A stretch of DNA of 64,000 bases from Leishmania mexicana MHOM/GT/2001/U1103 (Eukaryota > Euglenozoa > Kinetoplastea > Trypanosomatida > Trypanosomatidae): assembly GCF_000234665.1 (NCBI RefSeq), contig NC_018324.1, positions 925,501 through 989,500 of the forward strand, written 5' to 3'. Numbering within the stretch: position 1 is the first letter of the stretch; each line of letters opens with the position of its first letter. Below are positions 24,930-35,060 of the stretch, piece by piece. The notes under the pieces were generated by a model that worked only from the letters and a program-made list of their open reading frames with translations, ran no database searches and was not told the DNA's origin. A program made the translations under genes and the position numbers.

Positions 24930-25991
24930 ATGTCCGCCGGTGGCCGTGAGACCGCGCCGACGAACCTGATTCGTCGCCGCAACAAGGATGAGATAAACGG
25001 GGATGTCAGCGCCGCCGCCGACCGCTTCCGCAGCCGCTTCGAGAAGGCAACCCTCGAGGAGCGCAAGGCCGCTACCACGACGATGGTGAACGAGTACTAC
25101 GACCTTGTGACGGACTTCTACGAGTACGGCTGGGGCCAGCACTTCCATTTTGCGCCGCGCTACGCCGGCGAGACCTTCTTCGAGTCCCTCGCGCGCCACG
25201 AGTACTTCCTGGCCGCCCGCGGCGGCTTCATGGAGGGCGACCACATCATCGACGTGGGCTGCGGCGTCGGCGGTCCGGCGCGCAACATAGTTCGCCTCAC
25301 GCGCTGCAACGTCACCGGCGTCAACAACAACGATTACCAGATCAGCCGCGCTCGCCGTCATGACGCCCTCGCCGGTATGAGCTCCAAGATCGACTACGTC
25401 AAGACTGACTTCTGCAACATGAGCTTAGCCGACAACACCTTCGACGGCGCCTACGCCATCGAGGCCACCTGCCACGCGAAGGACAAGGTCAAGTGCTACA
25501 GCGAGGTCTTTCGTGTCATCAAGCCCGGCACCTGCTTCGTCCTGTACGAGTGGTGCATGACCGACAAGTACGACCCCAATGACGAGCACCACCGCACGAT
25601 CAAGCACCGCATCGAGCTGGGCGACGGCCTGCCGGAGATGGAAACGTGCACACAGGTGATCGAGTACATGAAGCAGGCCGGCTTCGTGGTGGAGGAGGCC
25701 ATAGACGTCATCAGTCAGTTTGAGTCCAGCTCCATCAAGAGCGTCCCGTGGTACCAACCGCTGCTCGGCAACTACTCGTCCCTGCAGGGCATGCGCTCTA
25801 CCCCGATCGGCCGCATCTTCACTAACGTCCTGTGTCGCGTGCTGGAGCTCGTGCACCTAGCACCGAAGGGCACGTATAAGGCGGCGGAGGTTTTGGAGGA
25901 GGCTGCAGAAAGCCTGGTGTTGGGTGGTCAGCTCGGCATCTTCACGCCGTCTTTCTACATCCGCGCTCGCAAGCCGTCCAAGGAGGTGTAG
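24930..25991 (+). CDS. SMT: Sterol 24-C-methyltransferase, copy 1
   Basis: The protein has 353 residues. It methylates C24 of zymosterol-type sterols with S-adenosylmethionine, the step that commits Leishmania to ergostane sterols instead of cholesterol (ERG6 family; ER or membrane associated). The sterol-binding motif YEYGWGQHFHF is at residues 64-74. SAM motif I, IDVGCGVGGPARN, is at 107-119. The region around VLYEWCMTDKYD and the sterol methyltransferase C-terminal domain follow. The length is normal. It differs from copy 2 by Val131 (GTC at 25320) against Ile131. From memory these are LmjF.36.2380/2390. SMT is the target of azasterols, and rearrangement of this locus has been linked to amphotericin B resistance. 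Confidence 0.97.
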   Translation: MSAGGRETAPTNLIRRRNKDEINGDVSAAADRFRSRFEKATLEERKAATTTMVNEYYDLVTDFYEYGWGQHFHFAPRYAGETFFESLARHEYFLAARGGFMEGDHIIDVGCGVGGPARNIVRLTRCNVTGVNNNDYQISRARRHDALAGMSSKIDYVKTDFCNMSLADNTFDGAYAIEATCHAKDKVKCYSEVFRVIKPGTCFVLYEWCMTDKYDPNDEHHRTIKHRIELGDGLPEMETCTQVIEYMKQAGFVVEEAIDVISQFESSSIKSVPWYQPLLGNYSSLQGMRSTPIGRIFTNVLCRVLELVHLAPKGTYKAAEVLEEAAESLVLGGQLGIFTPSFYIRARKPSKEV

Positions 25992-26108
25992 GTGTTGAGG
26001 TTGCAGAAGAACGCTGAACGCACTGGCGGCTACGTCTAACCTCCGCCATACTTGGCCGCCAGATGTGTCGTCTTCCACGGGCTGCGTTTCTTTGGTGATA
26101 CATGTACA
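25992..26108 (+). other. SMT copy 1 3' flank, then assembly gap 26109-26208
   Basis: Identical to the first part of the copy 2 3' flank. A 100-N gap follows, placed where the near-identical copies would confuse assembly, so true 3' UTR and copy number here are unknown. Confidence 0.7.
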
Positions 26109-26208
26109 NNNNNNNNNNNNNNNNNNNNNNNNNNNNNNNNNNNNNNNNNNNNNNNNNNNNNNNNNNNNNNNNNNNNNNNNNNNNNNNNNNNNNNNNNNNN
26201 NNNNNNNN

Positions 26209-26410
26209 GCTCACTCCGAGCTGTGTCGACGATCCAGCAAATACGCGCATCCACCCGCTGCTTTTTTTTCTTGTTCTTCGTGTCGGTGATGTAGAGCTCA
26301 ATCCTGCGCCTAGTCTGCGCTGTATGCAGTGGAGCTGCAGGGGGCTGAACGACTCCAAGCGGTGCTGGTCGGCCCGATTCGTGGATGTCGCCGTGGTGCA
26401 GCAGAGGTAG
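26209..26410 (+). mobile_element. Degenerate ingi/L1Tc-type retroposon fragment with a 2A-like motif
   Basis: One frame from the gap to TAG 26408-26410 reads as the N-terminus of a trypanosomatid non-LTR retroposon. GDVELNPAP (26285-26311) resembles the 2A self-cleavage signature (consensus D-[VI]-E-x-N-P-G-P) present at the start of L1Tc/ingi proteins. It is followed directly by a segment like the start of the APE-type endonuclease domain (MQWSCRGLNDSK, then FVDVAVVQQ where the endonuclease has a DVALLQE-type strand). The Gly of NPGP is replaced by Ala, and the frame is closed after 33 further residues, so it is dead. Established knowledge: Leishmania carries only degenerate members of this clade (DIREs and SIDERs). 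Identification rests on motif recognition by eye. Confidence 0.65.
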
Positions 26411-28532
26411 GTGAGCTGCGTTGGTGTGTGCGTATAGCTGTTGAGCTGCTCGTCGTTCAATGCGCCGTTGGGGGAAAAAAAGGATGAAGTGCACTTTGGT
26501 ACATGCGCCATGCCACTGTGCTCTCACTGAGTATTTCTGTCTCTCTCCCTGTTTCTTTCGAATTGAGTTTCGTGGCGCTCCCCCTCCACCCCTACCCCCC
26601 AGTTGCCGTGCTTGCTGTTGTTCGATGCACTCTCCTGCATTTCGCGGACGCTCTGTGGATGGGCGCGTTTGCCTGGAGAGAAAATGAAACAAAGCTATCC
26701 ATATGTTCGTGGAGGGGATGAATAGGTTGTGTCGGCGGAGTGGCAGTGATGACGGGAGCCCAGCGCTGCTCGTTGCCGTAAGTGGTGAACGCGTCGAGCA
26801 CCATCGGAGCCACTCTTTTTGCCGGACGGACTCACCAGTGGGATTGCATCTGCCTTCCCTTCCCCTCTCCCCCTCGGTAACAGCGCTCTCTATCTATGTC
26901 TGTCTCTCTGTGTAGCACCCTTTCTCGTACACCTCCCTCTCGCAGAGAACACACAAAGAATGGCGACAGCGCTGGATCCTCTGGACCGTGGAGGAGAGGC
27001 GTGGAGCCGAAGTAGAGAGAGTGGCATGTGTGTGTGTGAGCGTGGCGGGAGACATCTGTGGCTTTGTAGTCAATTGATGAGACAGGGCATGGTCGACTCA
27101 CGTGTGTCTGTCTCTCTCCTCTACCTTTCGTTTCCTTTCACTGCCGCATCCGTCTCTCTCCCTTCGCCCCATTCTTGCCTTCCTCCGTTTGTTTGTGTCT
27201 TTCATGTGTCGGACCCTCTCTCTCCTCCTCTTTCCTTTTTTTTTTGAGAGAGGGAGGGAGGGAGGAAGGGAGAGGGGTGTGGGGGAAGGTATGCCCCCCT
27301 CCCTCCCTCCCTCTAGAACCTCACCTCTCTCCCTCCCCTCCCCCTTCTCTCCATCGCTTGCCGGATATGTTTACCTTCTTGTATGTTTTCCTCTTTTTCC
27401 GATAAGCGAAAGGGAATACAAAAAAAAGAAAAGCCACACACCTGTTTGACGCATTTCTTTGTTGTTCACGCGGTTACGCTTGTCACGGTTACCACGTACA
27501 TAAAGTCGTGCGTCCATGTGCCTTCGCGGTCTCTGCGAGCGCCACGCCCTTGTGTGTGGGTGTTTTCGTATATGTTGTTTTTTGCTGTCTGCCATCTTGT
27601 CCACATCAAAGGAGATTGCAGACAAGGGAAAGACTCGATCTAATGTAAAGAAGCTAGTATTTTGGTCACACAGCACTGAAACCCTCTCTCAGAACGGGGA
27701 CCCCCTGTTGAGTTGGAGGTCTGCCCTGATGCCCTCGAAACCCCTCCCCAGTTTTTCGTGAACTTCGACAGGGAGTGAAATATGTGTGCTACGCTTGCCC
27801 CAATGCCGAATCGGTGACTCTCACCGCTTTGATGTAGCAAGCGTTGCTCCCTTGCGTATGGATGACCAAGAGGACTTCCACCTCTTATTCGCCCTTCCCA
27901 CACACACCCTCACTTTGCCATCACCCTCTCCCTTTCTCTTCTCCCTGTCCCTTCCCCTGCCCTTTCCTTTTCCGTGCTTGTACACCTTCTATTTCTGCAC
28001 TCCGCACCGTGTTGCCGTGCCTCCCCTCCCCTCCTACCACCATCACCACACATGTAAATGAGCATGTGCGTGCGGTTGTCTGCCGCTACGTCTGTGCTTG
28101 CAAGTCTCTTTCCCACGTCTGTGTTTCTCTTTTCCAGCCCTTCCTCTTACCCCTCCTTCCACCCTCACCTCCCTCTTGCAGTTACAACGTTATCCCTCGC
28201 TCCGGATCCGCTACCGCGTCGGCGTCCCCCGCTCTTTCTCTCCCCCTCGTGTTTCCACCCTCCTCACTCGGTCTACCTCGCCTTCTTTTCGCTTTTTCAA
28301 AAAAAGCGCTCTCTGCGATTTTTTGCTACCGCCGCTCCCTCCCTCCGTCTTCGTTTGTGTGTCTGTTGTCCTTTTGTTTTGTGTTTCTCCTTGACACCTC
28401 GCTTCTCTCTCTCTCCCTATCTCGTATCCCTCTTCCTCAGCGGGCACAGCCCCCTCACTTCCGTCCCTTCCTCATTCTATCACTCTGGAGAGCTCTCACC
28501 TGCCTCCACAACCGCCTCGTCTTCTGCTCAAC
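26411..28532 (+). other. Spacer between the two SMT copies
   Basis: Mostly GA-rich then CT-rich low-complexity DNA. The stretch at about 27640-27840 has balanced composition and may be another decayed element. No gene can be supported. A dense pyrimidine region (27890-28550) leads into copy 2. Confidence 0.55.
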
Positions 28533-29870
28533 TCCTACCCTCCCCATTCGCTTCAGCATCCTACGCCCATACGCAAAGCTGGTGGCAGCCTCGGCAGTCC
28601 TCTGACGATCTGTGGGTTCTCGCTCAGCTCTGCGCACTACCTCTTCGCTTGTTTTCTCCTACTTACCCCCACACCTACACGCCGGAACAGCATGTCCGCC
28701 GGTGGCCGTGAGACCGCGCCGACGAACCTGATTCGTCGCCGCAACAAGGATGAGATAAACGGGGATGTCAGCGCCGCCGCCGACCGCTTCCGCAGCCGCT
28801 TCGAGAAGGCAACCCTCGAGGAGCGCAAGGCCGCTACCACGACGATGGTGAACGAGTACTACGACCTTGTGACGGACTTCTACGAGTACGGCTGGGGCCA
28901 GCACTTCCATTTTGCGCCGCGCTACGCCGGCGAGACCTTCTTCGAGTCCCTCGCGCGCCACGAGTACTTCCTGGCCGCCCGCGGCGGCTTCATGGAGGGC
29001 GACCACATCATCGACGTGGGCTGCGGCGTCGGCGGTCCGGCGCGCAACATAGTTCGCCTCACGCGCTGCAACGTCACCGGCATCAACAACAACGATTACC
29101 AGATCAGCCGCGCTCGCCGTCATGACGCCCTCGCCGGTATGAGCTCCAAGATCGACTACGTCAAGACTGACTTCTGCAACATGAGCTTAGCCGACAACAC
29201 CTTCGACGGCGCCTACGCCATCGAGGCCACCTGCCACGCGAAGGACAAGGTCAAGTGCTACAGCGAGGTCTTTCGTGTCATCAAGCCCGGCACCTGCTTC
29301 GTCCTGTACGAGTGGTGCATGACCGACAAGTACGACCCCAATGACGAGCACCACCGCACGATCAAGCACCGCATCGAGCTGGGCGACGGCCTGCCGGAGA
29401 TGGAAACGTGCACACAGGTGATCGAGTACATGAAGCAGGCCGGCTTCGTGGTGGAGGAGGCCATAGACGTCATCAGTCAGTTTGAGTCCAGCTCCATCAA
29501 GAGCGTCCCGTGGTACCAACCGCTGCTCGGCAACTACTCGTCCCTGCAGGGCATGCGCTCTACCCCGATCGGCCGCATCTTCACTAACGTCCTGTGTCGC
29601 GTGCTGGAGCTCGTGCACCTAGCACCGAAGGGCACGTATAAGGCGGCGGAGGTTTTGGAGGAGGCTGCAGAAAGCCTGGTGTTGGGTGGTCAGCTCGGCA
29701 TCTTCACGCCGTCTTTCTACATCCGCGCTCGCAAGCCGTCCAAGGAGGTGTAGGTGTTGAGGTTGCAGAAGAACGCTGAACGCACTGGCGGCTACGTCTA
29801 ACCTCCGCCATACTTGGCCGCCAGATGTGTCGTCTTCCACGGGCTGCGTTTCTTTGGTGATACATGTACA
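28533..29870 (+). repeat. Direct duplication, copy 2 (SMT gene with flanks)
   Basis: Matches 24771-26108 at a constant offset of 3762; one base difference was noticed (29082 A against 25320 G). Sequence continues into unique 3' flank at 29871. Confidence 0.95.
28692..29753 (+). CDS. SMT: Sterol 24-C-methyltransferase, copy 2
   Basis: The protein has 353 residues and the same domain plan as copy 1 (sterol-binding motif 64-74, SAM motif I 107-119). The only protein difference I find is Ile131 (ATC at 29081-29083), near SAM motif I, in place of Val131. The conservative change is unlikely to alter catalysis. The upstream pyrimidine tract and the downstream 3' UTR differ from copy 1, so the two mRNAs could be processed or regulated differently. 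Near identity of coding and flanking DNA indicates recent duplication or continuing gene conversion. Confidence 0.97.
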   Translation: MSAGGRETAPTNLIRRRNKDEINGDVSAAADRFRSRFEKATLEERKAATTTMVNEYYDLVTDFYEYGWGQHFHFAPRYAGETFFESLARHEYFLAARGGFMEGDHIIDVGCGVGGPARNIVRLTRCNVTGINNNDYQISRARRHDALAGMSSKIDYVKTDFCNMSLADNTFDGAYAIEATCHAKDKVKCYSEVFRVIKPGTCFVLYEWCMTDKYDPNDEHHRTIKHRIELGDGLPEMETCTQVIEYMKQAGFVVEEAIDVISQFESSSIKSVPWYQPLLGNYSSLQGMRSTPIGRIFTNVLCRVLELVHLAPKGTYKAAEVLEEAAESLVLGGQLGIFTPSFYIRARKPSKEV

Positions 29871-32149
29871 GGGCGTAAATATAAGCACGCTTCTGCTGGA
29901 GTGTTTTTTGTTCTTGGTATGTTACCCGCGCAGCTGTTTTTGTTTCTCAAGAGCATTCTTTGTTTAGTTTTTTTTTTAGCGTTGAGGAGATTACGGGGCG
30001 CGTTTCTCCCTCCCTCCAAAGACATGCTGCTGCGCGTGTGCGCGAAAAGCATAATAAAGAATATGACAACTTTCGTGAACAGAGGCTCCCTTGACCACTC
30101 ACACAAATGTGTACGTTCAAGGAGGGCTGAAATGATAAAGGAGAGACTGGCAAGGAGTCTGCACAGTGTGCCGGTGAGGTGGTCGTGCCTGGGGTGTGTC
30201 CAGGCGTCTCGATCACCGTGTTCCTATCAGCCTCTCTGTCTCTGTTAGCACGCATGCCTCTGCTTGTCTGGGTGTGCTTTATGTTGTCCGTTGTATTGTT
30301 TGCAAAGCCGTGTGGGGTGTCGGCTCCTTTTCTTTTTTTTTCGTTTCGTGTTTCACAGCCTGTAGGGCGGCACCCCCCCCCACCCTCCAGTGAGGTGGTG
30401 GTGGTGGGTCTTGAGTTTAACTCAGCATTCGGTAGACAGATACATGTTAGACCAGTCTCGTCCAACGACGATACACAACAAACAAAACAATAAACAAAAC
30501 GAGAGAAGTGTGCGTGGAGAACGGGGAGGAGGGATGACACGCAACACAACCAACAACAACACACACACAAAAAAAACGATATAGCGTAGAGGGAACAAAA
30601 TAAAAGACAGCAAAGGGGGTGTGGACATGTACATGTGCGCGTGCATGTGTAGTCTCAGCTTCCTGATTTATTGTTGTGACCTTGCGCATTCGCTGTTTGT
30701 ACTTTTTTTTTCGTTATGGTCGCTTCGTTCTCCCTTTGCTCTGGTTACTGGATTGCTACGTTTCGATTGTTATGCTGTGTGGGTATGTGGGTATGTGTGT
30801 GTGTGTGTGTGTCTGTGTATGTACGTACCCTGGAGCCGCATGAAGGGCAACATCATTATCATTGTCGCTCTCTCGATCTCACGCCGTTGGCAGCGCAGAT
30901 GCACAGCGAAGGCCGCGTGCATAGTCTTTACCCAAATGCTCGCACCGACATTGACGGAGATGGTGCGCCAAGAAAATGCAGTCACCAAATGAAAAAAAGA
31001 ATGAAAGCGTCAGGGTCGGTGACCTCCCCCTCCCTTCTGTCCCAGTGTTGCTTTTCGCTCCTCTCTGTTCCGTATCTTCCGGGTTCGCTGTCCTTTATGT
31101 GTGTGTCTGTGCGTGCGTGTGGAACTTTCGGTATGCCTCTTCCTCACGTTCGCCGTCTCCAGCAAACGTCTCCGTGGATGTAGGTCGAGAGGAGGTGAAG
31201 CGCCATTCGAGCCTGCGTCTGTGTGCGCGTATGATATGTGGCTGCACACAGAGAGGCAGGCAAACGCTGGGACTGATACGGAGAAGGATTGACCACTCAT
31301 TAGACTTGCTCCCCCCATCCACCCACCCACCCTGTCCATACCTTAAAGTAGGAGCAACTTCCACATCCATGCACGATGCTCGAAAAAGATGCTTGTAGTA
31401 TTACGCGAGCGCGTTCTGTGATGCTGTAAAGAAGCAAACGGCTTCAAGTGCTGCACATGCACGCTAAAGCAAAACCTCAGCTTCAGACGGCAAGGGCAAA
31501 AAGCACCAGGGAGGTTTGAGAGCGGCAGCATTCGGAGGCGCATGTAGGGGGGCGCACCTTGTTGACCGTCAACACGCATGTTAGCTTACGAGTGCGGGAG
31601 AAGCTCCGTCGGGGGAGGAAAGGGGGAAAGTGGAAAGAAGTCGAGGAAGCTCTCTGCGCCTATGTGCGTGTCGGATGGCTGTAAAGCCTCTCTTAGTCGT
31701 TGTCTCTCCCTCTCTAATGCACCACTACGCCCATCCAACCCTGCCGCACATCGCAGTGCGCTGCCCGGAGGGACACGTCAAACAGGCGGTACGGAAGAAG
31801 CAACGTCACGGGAGGCAGCAGAGATGGCTGCTGCGGACCTCTCTCTCTCATCCTTCTCCGCCCGCGTCGTGCGCACGGGAGAGTTGCGCGCAAGGTGCAA
31901 TCCTCGATGTCCGCCCATGGGGTCATTCTCCTTCCATGTATCTCACGTCTCGCCTCATCTCTCCCGTAATTTTTCTTTCTGTCTTCTTTTGTTTTTCGTC
32001 CTCGCTGATGTGGCTTCTGATGCGTTTCTGTTCCTTCGGGGCGTGAGTATACGTCCAATTTGAGGTACCCCCGCTACATAATCAACGCTTGTCGCGTTCG
32101 ATCTCTCTTTTTCTCTGGCAAGTCTTTTCGTGCATCAACACCCACACCC

Positions 32150-32192
<43 letters not shown>

Positions 32193-32214
32193 CCTGTCCC
32201 CACGCGTGAGAGCC
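29754..32214 (+). other. Intergenic spacer (2.5 kb) with 5' UTR of EF-hand gene
   Basis: No supportable gene. Contains the SMT copy 2 3' UTR, a GT run near 30795-30811 and, close to the next gene, a perfect (CA)16 run at 32155-32186. A pyrimidine tract at 32099-32117 with AG at 32121-32122 is the probable splice acceptor, so the CA run would lie in the 5' UTR. Confidence 0.55.
32155..32186 (+). repeat. (CA)16 microsatellite just upstream of a start codon
   Basis: Sixteen uninterrupted CA units end 28 bases before the ATG at 32215 and lie after the predicted splice acceptor at 32121-32122. Confidence 0.85.
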
Positions 32215-33231
32215 ATGCTCAGCGAGAGTGAACATCACCTGGTGGCTGTGGCCTTTCAGTCCATGGACCCCAACAACACCGGTATGGTTGCCCTAAGCGA
32301 AGTCAAGAAGCGGTACTTCGCGTATGCGCACCCCCGCGTAAAGGAGGGCAGCATGGCGCCATCCGCCGCACGCGACACGCTAGACTACCATTTTGGCGTC
32401 TGTGCTGGCGACCATGAAGGCAGCATCACCTTCGATGAATTCCTCGCATACCACGAAAAGCTCGCCGACGAGGCATACGACGAGCACGTCGGTGACGTCG
32501 CCGCCTTCACGGAGAAGACGATTATGGAGTTATGGAGACTCGGCGACATGTTGCTGCCGACAGGCGTGCGTCCCGCCATCCCGGTCACGCAGACGCCGGC
32601 CGGACTGTACGCGGTGACGCTCATGACGTTGGTTTGGGTGGAGCGTAGACAAGTGGCTGCACCTCCGGCTTCAGGTCAGCAATCGTCCAGCAGCGGTGGT
32701 GCCGCGCACGATGATCTCTTTGTGCTCCGCGGGATCAAAGACGTGGTCCGCCCCATCTTTACCCGCGGTGACTTGCCAGACGAGTTGCAGGGTTACTTCG
32801 CGTACCCGGAGGAGTTGTCCGGGATGGCGGTAGACTACGTGGCGCCTCGTTTGTCGATTCAGCGATGGTACGACTTCACGTGGGAGTACTCGGAGGGCAA
32901 GTACTGCGGCGTAGAAGGCATCATCTCCACCCGTGTTGACCTAGAATCTTTGCCTGCTGGTCTACGGCAGTTTGTCTGCGAGCATGCCACAGCGGTGTCG
33001 CGCGGCACGACATGGATGCAGACAAAGCCCATGATGAATCCCATGTACAAGAAGACGAGCTCCGCTTACGGATGTGGCGTCACCGAGGAGTGCCGCAAGA
33101 TCCACCACTGGAAGGTGAGGACTTTTGAGGGGAAGCAGTACGGCAACCAGTACCAAGGCCTCTGCGGTAAGTTTTTTTCCAAGTTGGGGGCGCCGCTGAA
33201 GTCCAACACTGCCACAGGCATGAACATATAG
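32215..33231 (+). CDS. EF-hand calcium-binding protein, hypothetical
   Basis: The protein has 338 residues. The start at ATG 32215 excludes the upstream in-frame His/Thr reading of the CA microsatellite. Residues 20-31 form a canonical EF-hand loop (DPNNTGMVALSE: Asp1, Asn3, Thr5, Gly6, Glu12). A second, degenerate hand (AGDHEGSITFDE) follows at about 62-73 and lacks an acidic residue at position 1. The remaining two thirds is a globular domain I do not recognise, rich in Trp/Tyr, with a Ser/Gly linker near residue 157. The N-terminal pair suggests a calcium-responsive module linked to a kinetoplastid-specific domain. No signal peptide or membrane segment is visible. Function unknown. Confidence 0.82.
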   Translation: MLSESEHHLVAVAFQSMDPNNTGMVALSEVKKRYFAYAHPRVKEGSMAPSAARDTLDYHFGVCAGDHEGSITFDEFLAYHEKLADEAYDEHVGDVAAFTEKTIMELWRLGDMLLPTGVRPAIPVTQTPAGLYAVTLMTLVWVERRQVAAPPASGQQSSSSGGAAHDDLFVLRGIKDVVRPIFTRGDLPDELQGYFAYPEELSGMAVDYVAPRLSIQRWYDFTWEYSEGKYCGVEGIISTRVDLESLPAGLRQFVCEHATAVSRGTTWMQTKPMMNPMYKKTSSAYGCGVTEECRKIHHWKVRTFEGKQYGNQYQGLCGKFFSKLGAPLKSNTATGMNI

Positions 33232-34271
33232 AGTGCCGGTATTGACGTATGTGGAACTCGACAACCTTGAAGGGCAATGTGTGAGTCGCGCGAGCTTGCG
33301 CTTCGCCTCTGGCCCCTCCTCCGCTTTCCTGTGCGATGCTATGTTAAGAGTACATGGGTGGGTGGAGCAGGAGAAGGGGAAAATGCTGCGCCGTTTGTTT
33401 GTTTTTCTGACCTCCGCTACGGTCGCCTCCACGGCACGCGCGGCTTCTGTCGATGATGACACGTGTGATGGAATACAAGAGGGACGGAGAGAGAGAGACT
33501 GCAGAGCAGTTGTCGCTCTCTCATCAAACCGCCGTCTTCCTTCACCCCCCCCCCGGTGCCGCCGCCCTCCTCGCCACTCGTCTGCGTCTGCCTGTTTACA
33601 AACGCACACAGTCGCCTTGGTCTCAAATTGCCTCATGATGCTTCTCCCGTTAGCCGATGTACACAATATGATGTGCACTGTTGGGAAATACCAGCGCCAT
33701 TAGACACAAATGCATTTACCAACTTTCATGAGTGAGGGTGTCGCGTGGCTAGCACGGATTCCCGACCCTCCTCTTCCTCCTTGGAGAGAAAGGCGGGAGA
33801 CAGAGAGAGGAGGGCCAAGGCTGCGCTTCCTGTTTTCAGTCGCGTGCCCACCGCAAAGGACTCTTCTGTTCCCTGCGTTGTGCCTCTCCCTTCCTGCGTG
33901 CGCATGCAACCACCCACGCTCGTCTGCATCTTCCCTCTGCGAAAATTGAAGGCATCACAGTCGCACGGCCTTACGGCCGGCTGCGACGCCCCGCCTGCGC
34001 TGAGATGCTCCGAGTTGTCTTTTTTTTGGTTTGCTCGTTTTGTCTTTCCTTCTTCAAGCACACCCTCACCCGTCCTCGGAGTCAACGTCGCTTTTCCTCT
34101 TCCCCTTTCCCACCTGCACTCGCCACTGCTCCGCCCCTGTGTGGCTGCCTTTCTGTGTGACGCGAAATCCTACCCCAGGACTGTACGACCTTCGCGCTCT
34201 CGTCATCCTCGCATGACCACCACAGCACATCTTCTTTTTCCTCATTCCGTTTCTTATCACTCGTACAAACT
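33232..34271 (+). other. Intergenic spacer
   Basis: CT-rich and GA-rich low-complexity spacer, including a C run near 33546-33555. No gene seen. Confidence 0.55.
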
Positions 34272-35060
34272 CACGTTGGCTTCCTCAAGGTCTCACCTGT
34301 ACAACTGCGCAGCGCCGGCATTATTGGTAAGGACTACGCCAACTCCCCCGTCAGGTACTCCCTCGCCATTCAGAGCATTGCAGATGAGGTCTACTATGTG
34401 GATGTGATCCAGGACACCTTCACCTGCATCACTTACCGCCTTGTTCTTGTCGCTGGCGGTATCGGCCCATCTTTCTGATCACAATGCGATCGTGCTGTCC
34501 GCCGAACCACTCCCACCACCAAACTAGATGTACCTCGAGACGAGGTCGCACACAACGGAAGTGGTGGCTTACGTTGTGGCAAAGCTCAAGGAGCACGTCT
34601 GGTGAACTGTCATGAGCGTGTTTATCTGCATCTCAAACCCGGTGGATGTGGTAGCTGTTTCCTTGCAGAAGGCACTTTGCATCCAGCTGAGGCATTTCAT
34701 CTGCATCGCCGCCTACCTCAACTCGGCTAGACAGAACCCGCTCCCGGTCCGGGTGTTGAAGGGCAACGTATCGTCGGTGTTTATGTAATCTGTCGTCATG
34801 CTTGGCGAGAACGTTGACAAATGTATGGCAGCGTGGTCGAGTGCCAAGGTAGGCACCGCGTTTCTGGGCCTACTGCAGCGCTCACTACCATGCCCCTTGC
34901 TGCTGGACGGAGAGCACGGCGAAAATGCTGTGTTTGAGAAGGTGTCGGTGGTCATTGGTGCCTTCGGGTCGAGGGCATCATCGAACTAGTTCTGACAGAG
35001 GAGAACGCCGGTTTTCACCACTTCTGCGACGTCACTCGTGTCTTTATGAGAAAGACCATA
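34272..35060 (+). pseudogene. Decayed L-lactate/malate dehydrogenase-family pseudogene
   Basis: Pieces of an LDH/MDH protein appear in order across broken frames. About 34272-34440: a Rossmann start with RYSLAIQSIADEVYYVDVI, like the LDH beta-alpha-beta unit ending in the NAD-binding Asp. About 34540-34730: KLKEHVW, then ICISNPVDVV at 34627-34650 (the family's SNPVD motif) and a segment ending LNSARQ (family: LDSARFR). About 34840-34970: SLPCPLLLDGEHGENAVFEK then VSVVIGAFG (family C-terminal GEYG...F..VPVVLG). After a frame change near 34970: VEGIIELVLTEENAG, matching the family's last strand and helix. In-frame stops and at least two frame changes interrupt it, and the catalytic HGD segment is missing. 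Coding-type codon choice survives, so decay is not very old. I cannot separate LDH from LDH-like MDH. Confidence 0.78.

Larger units (their letters stand above)
24771..26108 (+). repeat. Direct duplication, copy 1 (SMT gene with flanks, at least 1338 bp)
   Basis: Sequence from 24771 (TCCTACCCTCCCC) to 26108 matches 28533-29870 at a constant offset of 3762. The left edge falls inside the pyrimidine tract upstream of the gene. The right edge is hidden by the gap at 26109-26208. Confidence 0.95.

Noticed and set aside
24137..24949. 270-residue frame overlapping the SMT start region
   Set aside because: Runs through the pyrimidine-rich splice region and out of frame into SMT; translation is Ser/Leu/Cys/Tyr low complexity.
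34798..34989. Short open frame as an intact small gene
   Set aside because: It is one fragment of the LDH/MDH-type pseudogene; family sequence continues in another frame after 34970.
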